Made by a program: the position numbers and the translations under genes. Positions 12,464-20,461 of a stretch of 64,000 nucleotides of DNA are shown here, piece after piece. Below the pieces are notes generated by a model, which saw only the letters and a program-made list of their open reading frames with translations, ran no database searches and was not told the origin of the DNA. Origin of the DNA: Microbacterium esteraromaticum (GTDB lineage: Bacteria > Actinomycetota > Actinomycetes > Actinomycetales > Microbacteriaceae); NCBI RefSeq assembly GCF_014084045.1, contig NZ_CP043732.1, forward strand, positions 1,178,001 to 1,242,000. Direction: 5' to 3'. Position 1 is the stretch's first letter. Every line of letters begins with the position of its first letter.

Positions 12464-13189
12464 ATGGACTGGGATTCGGTGAAGCGATCGGCCGCGCTGT
12501 CGCTGCCCGATCGGCTCTCGGTCGACCTCGAGCGCATGATCGTCGAGGGTGAGCTCTCTCACGGCGAGAAGCTTCCGGCCGAACGCGAACTCGCCCAGCA
12601 TCTCGGTGTCTCGCGTGTCTCGATCCGCGAGGCGCTGCGCGAGCTCGAGAACCGCGGCCTCATCGACCGCCGGCCCGGGCGCGGCACGATCGTGCTGCAG
12701 CCGGGGCAGCGCACCCCCGAGCTCACCGGATCACTGCGACTCGCCGCGGGGCTCACCGCCGAGCTGCAGCACATCCTCGAGCTGCGCGCGATCATCGAGC
12801 CGCCCATCGCCGGCATCGCCGCGACACGGGCCACCCCCCGTGACCTCGCGATGCTGCGCGAGCTCGTCGAGGCCATGGAGGCGGATCCGGCGCAGGACCG
12901 CTACGCCGAGCTCGACCGGGCGTTTCACGAGGCCATCGCGAGGTACGCCCACAACCCCCTGCTCGAGACCATCAACGATCACATCGCCGTGCACATCGCG
13001 CCGAGCCGTGCTGGCCGCTATCAGACCAGGGCCCGTCGCCTCGCTTCCAGCGCGGCGCACCGCCGCATCTTCGAGGCGATCGCCGCGGGCGACGCCGAGC
13101 TCGCCGAGCAGGAGGCGCGAGCACACGTGCTCGACATCAGCAACCGCATCGCCACCTCGGCGAACACGAAGGGAAGCGTGACGCAGTGA
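12464..13189 (+). CDS. FadR-subfamily GntR transcriptional regulator
   Basis: 241 residues from ATG 12464, preferred over 12449 because AAGGAG lies directly before it at normal spacing. The N-terminal winged helix (about 10-75) has LPAERELAQHLGVSRVSIRE, then ALRELENRGLI and RRPGRGTIV, the GntR signature. The C-terminal FCD ligand domain (about 95-230) is all-helical with the metal/ligand residues expected around ELDRAFHEAIARYAHNP. A perfect FadR-type operator lies just upstream. The stop overlaps the GTG of the gamma-glutamyltransferase gene by 4 nt, so it probably controls that gene and perhaps the exporter and aminotransferase after it. The inducer is unknown. Confidence 0.88.
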   Translation: MDWDSVKRSAALSLPDRLSVDLERMIVEGELSHGEKLPAERELAQHLGVSRVSIREALRELENRGLIDRRPGRGTIVLQPGQRTPELTGSLRLAAGLTAELQHILELRAIIEPPIAGIAATRATPRDLAMLRELVEAMEADPAQDRYAELDRAFHEAIARYAHNPLLETINDHIAVHIAPSRAGRYQTRARRLASSAAHRRIFEAIAAGDAELAEQEARAHVLDISNRIATSANTKGSVTQ

Positions 13190-14730
13190 GTGCGGCATCC
13201 GGAACCAGGGGAGCGATCTCCACATCCCATCATCTCGCGACCGAGGCGGGAGCCGCCGCTCTGCGTGTCGGCGGCAATGCGATCGACGCGGCCATCGCGG
13301 CCGCGGCGGCGCTCTGCGTCGTCTACCCCAACAACGTCGCCCTCGGCGGCGACCTCGTCGCCCTCGTCCGCAGCCCCGACGGGCGGGTGCGGTTCCTCAA
13401 CGCCACCGGAACCACCCCGTCGGCACAGTCCCTCGACGCGCTGCGCCAGACGTACGGCAGCGCCCTGCCGCTGCGCGGCATCGACACGGTCACCGTGCCC
13501 GGAGGCATCCGCGGGTGGGAGCAGCTGCACGAGTACGGCGCGACCCGCGCGTGGGCAGACCACTTCGAGGCGGCCACGAGGCTGGCCGAGGACGGGTTCC
13601 CGAACTCGCGCTCGGTCGCCGCAGCGCTCGTGAAGGACCGTGACAGCCTCGCGTCCGATCCGGGAGCGGCGGCCGTGTTCTATCCCGGCGGCGAGCCGAT
13701 CGCCGAGGGCGAGACGCTCGTGCAGCCGGCGCTCGCCGCATCGCTGAAGCGGATCGCGCAGAACGGCGCGTCCGAGTTCTACGAGGGCGAGACCGCTCAG
13801 CGCTGGGTTGCAGGTCTGGCAGCCCTCGGCTCGAAGATCACGCTCGCCGACGCCGCAGCGTACCGCCCCGAATGGGCCGAGCCGATCGAGCGCGAGTTCC
13901 TCGGTCACCGCGTGCTCACCTCCGGACCGAATACCTCCGGCTTCATGCTTCTCAGGGCGCTCGACGCCATCACGGGCAGGCGCGGCGACGGCATCGCCGA
14001 TCCGCTGGGCTCCGGGGCCGGCATGCTGGGTCGCTCGTTCCTCGCTTCGAACTCGATACGCGCCGCCCATCTCGCCGATCCGGCGCTCGGCGGTCCCGAC
14101 GGCGAGACGCTGCTCGGCCTGCCCGACCCGGAGTTCCCCGTCGTGGGGGAGGGCAAGGCGAGCGGCGACACCGTCGGCTTCTCGGCCGCGAGCGCAGACG
14201 GCTGGGCCGTGTCGTTCGTCAACTCGGTGTACTGGGGGTTCGGCGCGCACATCCTCGAGCCGTCCACCGGGATCATCTTCCAGAACCGCGGCACCTCGTT
14301 CTCGCTCGACCCCGCGTCGCCGAACGCGTTCGCGCCGGGCAAGCGCCCGCGGCACACTCTCATGCCGGTGCTCATCCTGCGCGGCGACGAGGTCGCGTGG
14401 GTGCCGGCCACGATGGGCGGCTCCGCGCAGCCGCAGATCCATGCGCACCTGCTGCTGCGGGTGCTCGAAGGTGCGACGCCGCACGAGGCGACGCACGCGC
14501 CGCGCTGGATGGTCGACGAGCTGCAGCGCGACAGCGACGTGTCGGCGACGGTCGAGGCCGACGTGCCGGCCGAGGCACAGCACGCGCTGCGCAGCGCCGG
14601 GTTCGACCTCAACGTCGTTCCGCCGCACAGTGAGCCCCTCGGGCATGCCAACCTCATCCGCGTGCACGCCGACGGGTTCGAGGCCGCGAGCGACCCCCGT
14701 TCCGACGGCTCGGCGATCGTCGTCGATTGA
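13186..14730 (+). CDS. Gamma-glutamyltransferase family protein
   Basis: 514 residues; GTG start at 13186 overlaps the regulator stop (GTGA). This is an Ntn-hydrolase family whose precursors cleave themselves to expose a catalytic Thr. Early family features ATEAGAAALRVGGNAIDAAI and NVALGGDLVAL are present. The expected nucleophile is Thr329 in SGDTVGFSAA, where classical enzymes have GTTHFS; the GDTV form is common in the bacterial side branch. The later motifs RPRHTLMPVLIL and MGGSAQPQ(I)H are present. No signal peptide is seen, so it is probably cytoplasmic, unlike the periplasmic E. coli enzyme. It may act on glutamyl amides rather than glutathione. Confidence 0.85.
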   Translation: MSAASGTRGAISTSHHLATEAGAAALRVGGNAIDAAIAAAAALCVVYPNNVALGGDLVALVRSPDGRVRFLNATGTTPSAQSLDALRQTYGSALPLRGIDTVTVPGGIRGWEQLHEYGATRAWADHFEAATRLAEDGFPNSRSVAAALVKDRDSLASDPGAAAVFYPGGEPIAEGETLVQPALAASLKRIAQNGASEFYEGETAQRWVAGLAALGSKITLADAAAYRPEWAEPIEREFLGHRVLTSGPNTSGFMLLRALDAITGRRGDGIADPLGSGAGMLGRSFLASNSIRAAHLADPALGGPDGETLLGLPDPEFPVVGEGKASGDTVGFSAASADGWAVSFVNSVYWGFGAHILEPSTGIIFQNRGTSFSLDPASPNAFAPGKRPRHTLMPVLILRGDEVAWVPATMGGSAQPQIHAHLLLRVLEGATPHEATHAPRWMVDELQRDSDVSATVEADVPAEAQHALRSAGFDLNVVPPHSEPLGHANLIRVHADGFEAASDPRSDGSAIVVD

Positions 14731-14759
14731 TCCCCTGATCCCCTGATCCCCTGATCCCC
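14728..14759. repeat. 8-bp tandem repeat beginning at the gamma-glutamyltransferase stop
   Basis: TGATCCCC repeated four times, then TGACC. The first TGA is the stop codon of the preceding gene, so copy-number change cannot alter that protein but changes the 50-nt spacer to the next gene. A candidate slippage locus. Confidence 0.9.
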
Positions 14760-14780
14760 TGACCGAGACTTCCGCCACCC

Positions 14781-15587
14781 ATGACAGAGCAGATGATGAA
14801 CCAGACCGCGCGCCCACCGCTGTTCCCCCTGATCCTCGTGGGCATCGCCGGCGGGCTGCTGTCCGGCCTTTTCGGCATCGGCGGCGGCACGGTCATCGTG
14901 CCGGCCCTCGCGCTGTGGCTGAGCATGCCGCAGAAGCTGTCGACGGGCACGTCGATGGCGGCGATCCTGCCCACCGCGATCGTCGGTGCGGCGACCTACG
15001 CCTCGCAGGGGCACGTCGACTGGGTCGCCGCGCTCTGCCTGGCTGCGGGCGTCGTCGTCGGTGCGCAGATCGGCAGCCACCTGCTCAACCGTCTGCCCGT
15101 GGTCGCCGTGCGATGGGCGTTCATGGCCTTCCTCGCCATCGTCATCGTGAGCCTCTGGTTCGTGGTGCCACAGCGCAGCGACGCGATCGACATCGACGTG
15201 GTGAGCGGCATCGCGCTCGTCGCCACCGGTCTGGTGACGGGCGTGCTCAGCGGCCTGCTCGGCGTCGGCGGCGGTGTCGTGGTCGTGCCGGTGCTGATGT
15301 TCTTCTTCGGCTCGAGCGACCTGATCGCCAAGGGCACGTCGCTGCTGATGATGATTCCCGGTTCGATCTCGGGCACCATCGGCAATCTGCGGCACAGGAA
15401 CGTCGACCTCAGAGCAGCGGCCGCGGTCGGGCTCGCGGCCTGCGTGGCCGTGCCGCTGGGCACGGCGCTGGCGATCTGGATCGACCCGTTCTGGGGCAAC
15501 GTCGCGTTCTCGCTCTATCTGACCTTCATCCTGGTGCAGATGCTGATGCGCACTCTGCGCGCCCGGCGGGCCGCCAAGGGGGAGTAG
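14781..15587 (+). CDS. TauE/SafE-family sulfite/organosulfur exporter
   Basis: 268 residues with about eight transmembrane segments arranged as an inverted duplication. The family repeat appears twice: GGLLSGLFGIGGGTVIVPAL (about 19-38) and GVLSGLLGVGGGVVVVPVL (about 155-173). Each is followed by a conserved hydrophobic helix (KLSTGTSMAAI and IAKGTSLLMMIPG). Such proteins export sulfite, sulfoacetate or related C1-C3 anions. It lies 50 nt after the gamma-glutamyltransferase gene, possibly on the same transcript; sulfite release during thiol breakdown would give a rationale, but that is inference. No Shine-Dalgarno is evident before ATG 14781. Confidence 0.88.
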   Translation: MTEQMMNQTARPPLFPLILVGIAGGLLSGLFGIGGGTVIVPALALWLSMPQKLSTGTSMAAILPTAIVGAATYASQGHVDWVAALCLAAGVVVGAQIGSHLLNRLPVVAVRWAFMAFLAIVIVSLWFVVPQRSDAIDIDVVSGIALVATGLVTGVLSGLLGVGGGVVVVPVLMFFFGSSDLIAKGTSLLMMIPGSISGTIGNLRHRNVDLRAAAAVGLAACVAVPLGTALAIWIDPFWGNVAFSLYLTFILVQMLMRTLRARRAAKGE

Positions 15588-15598
15588 CACTCGGCCGG

Positions 15599-15697
15599 AT
15601 GCTACGGCTCGAGCCTGTCGAGCAGCTCAGCTGGGCGAGCAGCGGCCCGCCCCTGTTCCCGAAGGGTGAGCTGGAGCTCATCGACCACGCCCGCTGA
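15599..15697 (+). pseudogene. Possible C-terminal gene remnant (32 codons)
   Basis: An open stretch from ATG 15599 to TGA 15697 reads MLRLEPVEQLSWASSGPP, then LFPKGELELIDHAR. Codon use and residue pattern look protein-like, the preceding sequence has no further homology I can place, and there is no Shine-Dalgarno. It lies between two genes of a turnover-prone cluster. I cannot name a parent family. It may equally be chance in GC-rich DNA. Confidence 0.3.
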
Positions 15698-15753
15698 CGC
15701 GGCTCGCGCCGAGCCGGCTGTCGTTCTCGGCGTCCGGATGCCAGGCTGGATGC

Positions 15754-16884
15754 ATGACACTGCCGCACGCTGACATCGATCCCGACGGACTCCTCGAGTA
15801 CTCGGTGGTGTTCACCGATCGTTCGCTCAACCACATGTCGAAGCGGTTCGCGGGCATCATGCAGCAGACCATCGACATCCTCTGCGAGGCGTACAACGCC
15901 GACAGCGCCGCGCTCGTCAACGGCGGGGGGAGCTTCGCGATGGAGTCGGTCGCCAGGCACCTCGCCACCGGCAGGCGCGCCCTCATCGTGCGAAACGGCC
16001 TGTTCTCGTACCGCTGGTCTCAGATCCTCGAGATGGGAGGCGTCGCCTCCGACACCACGGTCTGCCTCGCCCGCCCCGACAGCGACGACGTGCAGGCGGC
16101 ATGGAGTCCTGCGCCGATCGTCGAGGTCGTCGCCGCGATCCGCGCGAAGCGCCCGGAGGTCGTCTTCGCTCCGCACGTCGAGACCGCGGCAGGCATCATC
16201 CTCACCGACGACTACGTCCGGGCGCTCGCCGACGCCGTGCACGAGGTCGGCGGGGTGCTGGTGCTCGACTGCATCGCATCCGGCGCGATGTGGGTCGACA
16301 TGAAGGCCCTCGGCGTGGACGTGCTGCTCTCGGCCCCGCAGAAGGGCTGGAGCGGCTCCCCTGGCGTCGGCTACGTGATGCTCAGCGGCAGGGGCCGGGA
16401 TGCCGTCGCGTCAGGCACCCCGACCAGCTTCGCCCTCGACCTGAACCGCTGGCTCACGATCTCGGACGGCTATCGCGACGGCTCGGCCGGCTACCACTCG
16501 ACGATGCCGACCGACACCATCGCCCGCAACTTGCAGCAGATGATCGAGACGCGCGAGCGCGGCTTCGATGCGCTGCGCACCGCGCAGATCGAGCTCGGCA
16601 CCCGCGTGCGCGCGCTGCTCGCAGAGCGCGGACTGCCATCGGTCGCGGCATCCGGCTTCGCCTCCCCCACGGTCGTCGTCGTACACACCGCCGACCCCGA
16701 CCTGCGAAGCGGCGCGGCCTTCACGGACCACGGTCTGCAGGTCGCCGCCGGAGTGCCGCTGCACTGCGACGAGCCTGCCGCCTTCTCGAGCTTCCGGGTG
16801 GGGCTGTTCGGGCTGGACAAGCTGGGCGACGTGGATGCCGCGGTCGCGCGCCTCGAGAAGGCCGTGGCCGAGCTCGAGGGCTGA
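15754..16884 (+). CDS. Class V aminotransferase (alanine-glyoxylate/serine-pyruvate type)
   Basis: 376 residues, PLP-dependent. The internal aldimine Lys is Lys197 in LLSAPQKGWSGSPGVGYVML. The upstream Asp that contacts the pyridine nitrogen is in VLVLDCIASG. The N-terminal phosphate-binding region is LVNGGGSFAMESVARHL. Fold-type I small-domain features continue to the end. The family moves amino groups between alanine, serine, aspartate or 2-aminoethylphosphonate and glyoxylate or pyruvate; the exact pair cannot be read here. CAGGCT ends 6 nt before ATG 15754, compatible with a weak leaderless promoter. It ends 6 nt from a convergent gene. Confidence 0.85.
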   Translation: MTLPHADIDPDGLLEYSVVFTDRSLNHMSKRFAGIMQQTIDILCEAYNADSAALVNGGGSFAMESVARHLATGRRALIVRNGLFSYRWSQILEMGGVASDTTVCLARPDSDDVQAAWSPAPIVEVVAAIRAKRPEVVFAPHVETAAGIILTDDYVRALADAVHEVGGVLVLDCIASGAMWVDMKALGVDVLLSAPQKGWSGSPGVGYVMLSGRGRDAVASGTPTSFALDLNRWLTISDGYRDGSAGYHSTMPTDTIARNLQQMIETRERGFDALRTAQIELGTRVRALLAERGLPSVAASGFASPTVVVVHTADPDLRSGAAFTDHGLQVAAGVPLHCDEPAAFSSFRVGLFGLDKLGDVDAAVARLEKAVAELEG

Positions 16885-16890
16885 CCCGGC

Positions 16891-17346
16891 TCAGGACGCC
16901 GCGCGCCGCACCCGCTCGGCGAGGAAGGCGAGCTCGTCGTCGCCGAGTGCGGTGACCGCGTATGCCGTCGGCCAGACGGCGCCGTCGTCGAGGTTGGCGG
17001 CCTGATCGAACTCGAACGCCGAGTAGCGCACCTTGAACTTCGAGCGGGGCTTGTAGAAGCACACCACCTTGCCGGCCTCGTTCGCGTACGCGGGCATGCC
17101 GTAGTACGTCTTGGGCACGAGGTGCGGGGCGACCTCGGCGACCATCGCGTGCAGGCGCTCGCCGAGCTCGCGATCGTCATCGGGCATGTCGGCGAGCTTC
17201 GAGCGCACCTCCGCCTCGCCCTCCGCACGCACCTGCGCCGGGTCCTTCTTCCCGCGCGTTCGAGCCGCCCTGCCCTCTGCAGCCCGCGCCTTCATCGCAT
17301 CGCGTTCGGCCTCGGTGAAATTCGCCGTCTGCTCCGTCTTCGCCAT
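16891..17346 (-). CDS. DUF1801 domain protein (YdhG/iron-chaperone-like)
   Basis: 151 residues from ATG 17346, selected because GAGGAGG lies 6 nt upstream on this strand. The first 50 residues are charged and Lys/Arg/Ala-rich (MKARAAEGRAARTRGKKDP). The DUF1801 fold follows, with HLVPKTYYGMPAYANEAGKV and VCFYKPRSKFKVRYSAF, the pattern of YdhG-type proteins in the same fold as frataxin-like iron chaperones. The function in actinobacteria is unknown. It is a single gene convergent with the aminotransferase. Confidence 0.8.
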   Translation of the reverse strand: MAKTEQTANFTEAERDAMKARAAEGRAARTRGKKDPAQVRAEGEAEVRSKLADMPDDDRELGERLHAMVAEVAPHLVPKTYYGMPAYANEAGKVVCFYKPRSKFKVRYSAFEFDQAANLDDGAVWPTAYAVTALGDDELAFLAERVRRAAS

Positions 17347-17502
17347 GGTGTCCTCCTCGGGGTGTGGGTCCACGATAGAGCGGCTCGGGGGCTGCGGCTT
17401 CTCCATTCCTGATCGACTTCGCATCCCTGTGAACCAGGGGGCCGCGGATTATCCTGTACGGGCACGCACTCCCCGATTCACCCGCGTGCACAGGAGGGTT
17501 CC

Positions 17503-18450
17503 GTGGCGGAGATTCTGCGGATGGACTCCGACGACGTCGACGACGTCGAGGAGATCTGGAAGACATTCGTGCCGTCGGCATCGCTGCTGCGCATCGATCC
17601 GGCGGACTTCGCGTTCCGCTGGCGTTCTGCGACGCTGAAGGACGTGTCGATCGTGAGGTACTCGCTGACTGCCGAGGTGCATGCGCACGTGCAGCCCGAG
17701 GATCAGCTCTTCGCCTGCCGGGTCGTCACCTCCGACGGCCGGCTGCGCAGCCGCAGATCGGTCATCGAGCCGGGGATGCCCTGGGCCACAGACAGCGCGC
17801 AGGTCGAAGCCGAATGGAAGGGCATCGCCGAGGTGTCGGCCCTCATCTTCGATCGCGGCCGCGCGCAGCAGCTCGCGCGTCGGATCACGGGTGACGACCT
17901 GCTCTCGCTGCGGCTCACATCGGTGCACCCCCGCTCCGACGCGGCCGCGCGCCAATGGGTGCGCGCCTTCGATCACCTGCTCACCTCGGCGCTGGCGGGC
18001 GATGACGGCGATGAGCTGATCGAGGCCGGTCTGGCCCGTCACGCGCTGACGACGATCCTCACCTGCTTCCCCTCGACGTTCTCGTCGGCGCTCGTCAAGG
18101 GAGCGGGCGAAGGCGCAGGCCACGGCGGCGCCACTGTGCGCAGGGCGCTCGCCTACATCGACGACAACGCGCACCTGCCGATCACCGTCGAGGATGTCGC
18201 GGAGGCCGTGCACATCTCGACCAGAGGCCTGCAGTACTCGTTCCGGCGCAGCATCGACACCACCCCGACCGAGTACCTGCGCCGTGTGCGCCTCGACGGG
18301 GCGCATCGCGATCTGCGAAACGGCGCAGGAGACGAATCCGTCGCGCAGATCGCGCGGCGATGGGGTTTCGGCAACTCCTCCCGTTTCAACGCGCTGTACC
18401 AGCAGACGTACGGCCGGTCGGCCAGGGAGACGTTGGAGAACGGCGACTGA
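17503..18450 (+). CDS. AraC-family transcriptional regulator
   Basis: 315 residues; GTG start at 17503 preceded by AGGAGGG. The N-terminal half (about 1-190) is an AraC-ligand-binding-type region (FRWRSATLKDVSIVRYSLTA). The C-terminal double HTH (about 207-312) has the first helix pair ITVEDVAEAVHISTRGLQYS and the second RRWGFGNSSRFNALYQQTYG, with the hallmark P-T-E-Y-L-R-R-V-R-L linker. It is monocistronic with no obvious partner, so its target is not evident. The divergent 156-nt spacer separates it from the DUF1801 gene. Confidence 0.88.
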   Translation: MAEILRMDSDDVDDVEEIWKTFVPSASLLRIDPADFAFRWRSATLKDVSIVRYSLTAEVHAHVQPEDQLFACRVVTSDGRLRSRRSVIEPGMPWATDSAQVEAEWKGIAEVSALIFDRGRAQQLARRITGDDLLSLRLTSVHPRSDAAARQWVRAFDHLLTSALAGDDGDELIEAGLARHALTTILTCFPSTFSSALVKGAGEGAGHGGATVRRALAYIDDNAHLPITVEDVAEAVHISTRGLQYSFRRSIDTTPTEYLRRVRLDGAHRDLRNGAGDESVAQIARRWGFGNSSRFNALYQQTYGRSARETLENGD

Positions 18451-18531
18451 GCGCATCGGTCACAGAACGAAGACTGCTTGCGTTCACGGTCCATTCGCCG
18501 ACACAAAGGTGCGGAACATCCCCCGCCCTCG

Positions 18532-18537
18532 TACGGT
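18532..18537 (+). promoter_or_regulatory. -10 (TACGGT) of the first DUF7882-type gene
   Basis: TACGGT ends 8 nt before ATG 18546, with no Shine-Dalgarno between. Probably leaderless or nearly so. Confidence 0.45.
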
Positions 18538-18545
18538 GATGACAA

Positions 18546-18857
18546 ATGGGACTCATCTACTACGGCAACTCACCCGATCCGATCGAGGTCGATGATCGGA
18601 CGCTCGCGCATCTCAAGGTCGTGATCGCCCTCAAACTGCGCCGGAACGAGAGCTTCACCCTGTCGTGGCGGCATCCTGACGCCACGGGACGATCGACCCT
18701 GTGGCTGCACCCGTCGATCCCGCTGCGCTTCGTCTTCGATGAGCCGATTGCTCCCGAGCTGAGCCAGCAGTGGCTCAACGAGCTGTCGAACTCCGCCAAC
18801 ACCAGCGGCGGCATCCTGCTCACCGAGGAGCACATAGAGCCGCTCGAGAACGCCTGA
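18546..18857 (+). CDS. DUF7882-type small protein (copy 1)
   Basis: 103 residues. It shares its whole length with the protein encoded at 33582-33899: a short Tyr-rich start (MGLIYYGNSPDPIEVDD), TLAHLKVVIALKLRRNESFT, a beta pair with LW-HPSIPLRF, and a C-terminal helix. Proteins like this are common in Microbacteriaceae and often carry a misleading name from DNA ligase; no ligase motif (KxDG) is present. The function is unknown. It is probably a small cytosolic alpha/beta protein expressed from a leaderless promoter. A terminator hairpin follows. Confidence 0.75.
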   Translation: MGLIYYGNSPDPIEVDDRTLAHLKVVIALKLRRNESFTLSWRHPDATGRSTLWLHPSIPLRFVFDEPIAPELSQQWLNELSNSANTSGGILLTEEHIEPLENA

Positions 18858-18862
18858 CCATC

Positions 18863-18878
18863 GCCCCCGTGCGGGGGC
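18863..18878 (+). terminator. Terminator hairpin after DUF7882 copy 1
   Basis: GCCCCCG TG CGGGGGC, practically a 6-bp GC stem with a 4-nt loop, 6 nt after the stop. No U-tract. Confidence 0.5.
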
Positions 18879-18884
18879 CGCGGC

Positions 18885-18890
18885 TACTGT
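18885..18890 (+). promoter_or_regulatory. Leaderless -10 (TACTGT) of the NUDIX gene
   Basis: TACTGT, 6 nt, then ATG 18897. Confidence 0.6.
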
Positions 18891-18896
18891 GAACTC

Positions 18897-19331
18897 ATGG
18901 AACTTCGCGTCGCGGCCTATGGCATCGTCACCGACGACGACGGCCGAGTGCTGCTCGCGCGCTGGGTAGAGGGGCGTCGTGTCGCCTGGACGCTTCCCGG
19001 CGGCGGGTTGGAGCAGGGTGAGGATCCCGAGCTCGCCGTGCGCAGGGAGCTGCGCGAGGAGACCGGGTTCCAGATCGAGACGACGGCGCTGCTCGGCATC
19101 CACTCCCGCGTGATCCCGGCTTCGCGGCGGGTGCGACGCGACGAGAACAAGCTGCCGCTGCACACCCTTCGCATCGTCTACCGCGCCGAGATCACGGGCG
19201 GTTCGCTGCGCTTCGAGACGAACGGATCGACCGACATGGCGGCCTGGTTCAGCCTCGACGAGGTCGCCGAGCTGCAGCGGGTGAAGCTCGTCGACATCGG
19301 CCTGCGCATGGCGGGCCTGCTGAGCCGGTGA
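18897..19331 (+). CDS. NUDIX hydrolase
   Basis: 144 residues. The NUDIX box GGGLEQGEDPELAVRRELRE followed by ETGFQI (about 35-60) matches GX5EX7REUXEEXGU and carries the metal-binding glutamates. These enzymes hydrolyse a nucleoside diphosphate linked to another group; substrate specificity is not readable. The fold is complete with N-terminal strands VAAYGIVTDDDGRVLLARW. A leaderless -10 lies 6 nt upstream. It is convergent with ybaK, 4 nt apart. Confidence 0.9.
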   Translation: MELRVAAYGIVTDDDGRVLLARWVEGRRVAWTLPGGGLEQGEDPELAVRRELREETGFQIETTALLGIHSRVIPASRRVRRDENKLPLHTLRIVYRAEITGGSLRFETNGSTDMAAWFSLDEVAELQRVKLVDIGLRMAGLLSR

Positions 19332-19335
19332 GCGG

Positions 19336-19824
19336 TCAGTCGCGCGACTGCTCGGGCTGGGAGATATCGGCGACCGTCGCGCCGTACGCGCGGATCAGAT
19401 CATCGGCCTCGGTGAACAGGCTGTAGCCGTGGGCGCCGGCGCCCATCGCGATGCGGCGCCCGACGATGCTCTCGTCGGCGTACACCGGCCATTCCGTCGT
19501 GCTGCCGATCGGCACGATGGTGCCGCGCTCGTACCCTGTCGCGGCCAGGGCGAGCTCTGGCTCGGGCAGGCGCAGCTTGTTCACTCCGACGATCGCGCGC
19601 AACTTGGGCCAGGAGATCGACCGGCCGCCCGGCACGAGCGCGAACAGATAGGTGTCGTCTGACCTCTTCACGACGAGGGTCTTGACGATGTCGGACGGCT
19701 GAAGGCCGAGAATCGCAGCCGCCTCGGGCAGACTGCGTGCCTGCGGCCGCTCGCGGATCTCGATGTCGAGGCCCCGGGCGGCCGCAGCGGCGCGCACCCG
19801 CTGATGCGGGTCGGCCTCGGTCAT
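19336..19824 (-). CDS. ybaK: YbaK/EbsC-family Cys-tRNA(Pro) deacylase
   Basis: 162 residues from ATG 19824, which overlaps the stop of the upstream gene (ATGA). Editing-domain proteins of this family hydrolyse mischarged Cys-tRNA(Pro). Family features are VKTLVVKRSDDTYLFALVPG, KLRAIVGVNKLRLPEP, and the later ERGTIVPIGSTTEWPVYADE with GAGAHGYSL. The catalytic-type Lys in IVKTLVVK is present. The first in-frame Met further upstream would lie inside the neighbouring gene and is not favoured. Confidence 0.87.
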   Translation of the reverse strand: MTEADPHQRVRAAAAARGLDIEIRERPQARSLPEAAAILGLQPSDIVKTLVVKRSDDTYLFALVPGGRSISWPKLRAIVGVNKLRLPEPELALAATGYERGTIVPIGSTTEWPVYADESIVGRRIAMGAGAHGYSLFTEADDLIRAYGATVADISQPEQSRD

Positions 19825-20318
19825 GCGTTGGGGGGCGAGAGCGGGTCGTCTGCGACCCACAGCTCGTCATCGGCGCGCAGCGCCTGCCAGGCCGCGGCGA
19901 CGACCCCGATGGCCGCGGCGGCGCCGAGCACGATGGCGATGACCGAGCCCACGCCTATGCTCTTCTTCTGCGGCGCGACGTGACGCGGGCCGAAGCCGAG
20001 GTCGTGGCGCTTCTTGTTTGCGACATCCCACGCCGACAGGGCGGTGCCGACGACGCCTCCGACGATGGGCACGACGCGGTCGTCGACCACGTGCTTGCCG
20101 AATCTCACGCCGCGGTCGACCGTGGGTGCGAGGCGACGCTCGTACGTCTCCTGCACGGTGGGCACGACCTGCTCACGGTTGAAGTTGCCGAGCTGGCGGC
20201 CGGCCTCACGGGCGATGTCGGCAGCGTTCCCGACGAGAACCTGCTGCGACTCCCAGAGTCGTCCGGCGTCCTGCTGAAGTCGACGCAGTTCCTTCTTGCG
20301 CTTGCGGCTGAGATTCAC
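19821..20318 (-). CDS. Hypothetical protein with one C-terminal transmembrane helix
   Basis: 165 residues from GTG 20318, chosen because GGGAGAG precedes it and the translated start VNLSRKRKKELRRLQQDAGR is the usual beginning of this Microbacteriaceae family. A basic helical N-terminus and a predicted helical middle (VQETYERRLAPTVDRGVRF) are followed by a hydrophobic segment at about 65-85 and a strong one at about 125-148 (SVIAIVLGAAAAIGVVAAAW), then an acidic tail. Such proteins are sometimes labelled DNA helicase without any helicase motif. The function is unknown. Coupled to ybaK by a 4-nt overlap. Confidence 0.7.
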   Translation of the reverse strand: MNLSRKRKKELRRLQQDAGRLWESQQVLVGNAADIAREAGRQLGNFNREQVVPTVQETYERRLAPTVDRGVRFGKHVVDDRVVPIVGGVVGTALSAWDVANKKRHDLGFGPRHVAPQKKSIGVGSVIAIVLGAAAAIGVVAAAWQALRADDELWVADDPLSPPNA

Positions 20319-20449
20319 GTTGCTCTCCCGTCGGTCGGTCGATGTCCGTTCCGCCATCATCCAACCACAACACACTGAATACGAGCAGAGTCTGGCGGCA
20401 CGACCGTCGACACGAGACAATACGCCGCGCCCGCACAGCAGCCCTCTGC

Positions 20450-20455
20450 GAGAAT
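20450..20455 (+). promoter_or_regulatory. Leaderless -10 (GAGAAT) of the cyclophilin gene
   Basis: GAGAAT, then GGAGCC (6 nt), then ATG 20462. GGAG is too close to act as a Shine-Dalgarno. Confidence 0.45.
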
Positions 20456-20461
20456 GGAGCC

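Noticed and set aside
14728..14759. CRISPR-like array
   Set aside because: The units are contiguous 8-mers without spacers, and no cas genes are present. The 16-bp array at 50606 was rejected for the same reason.
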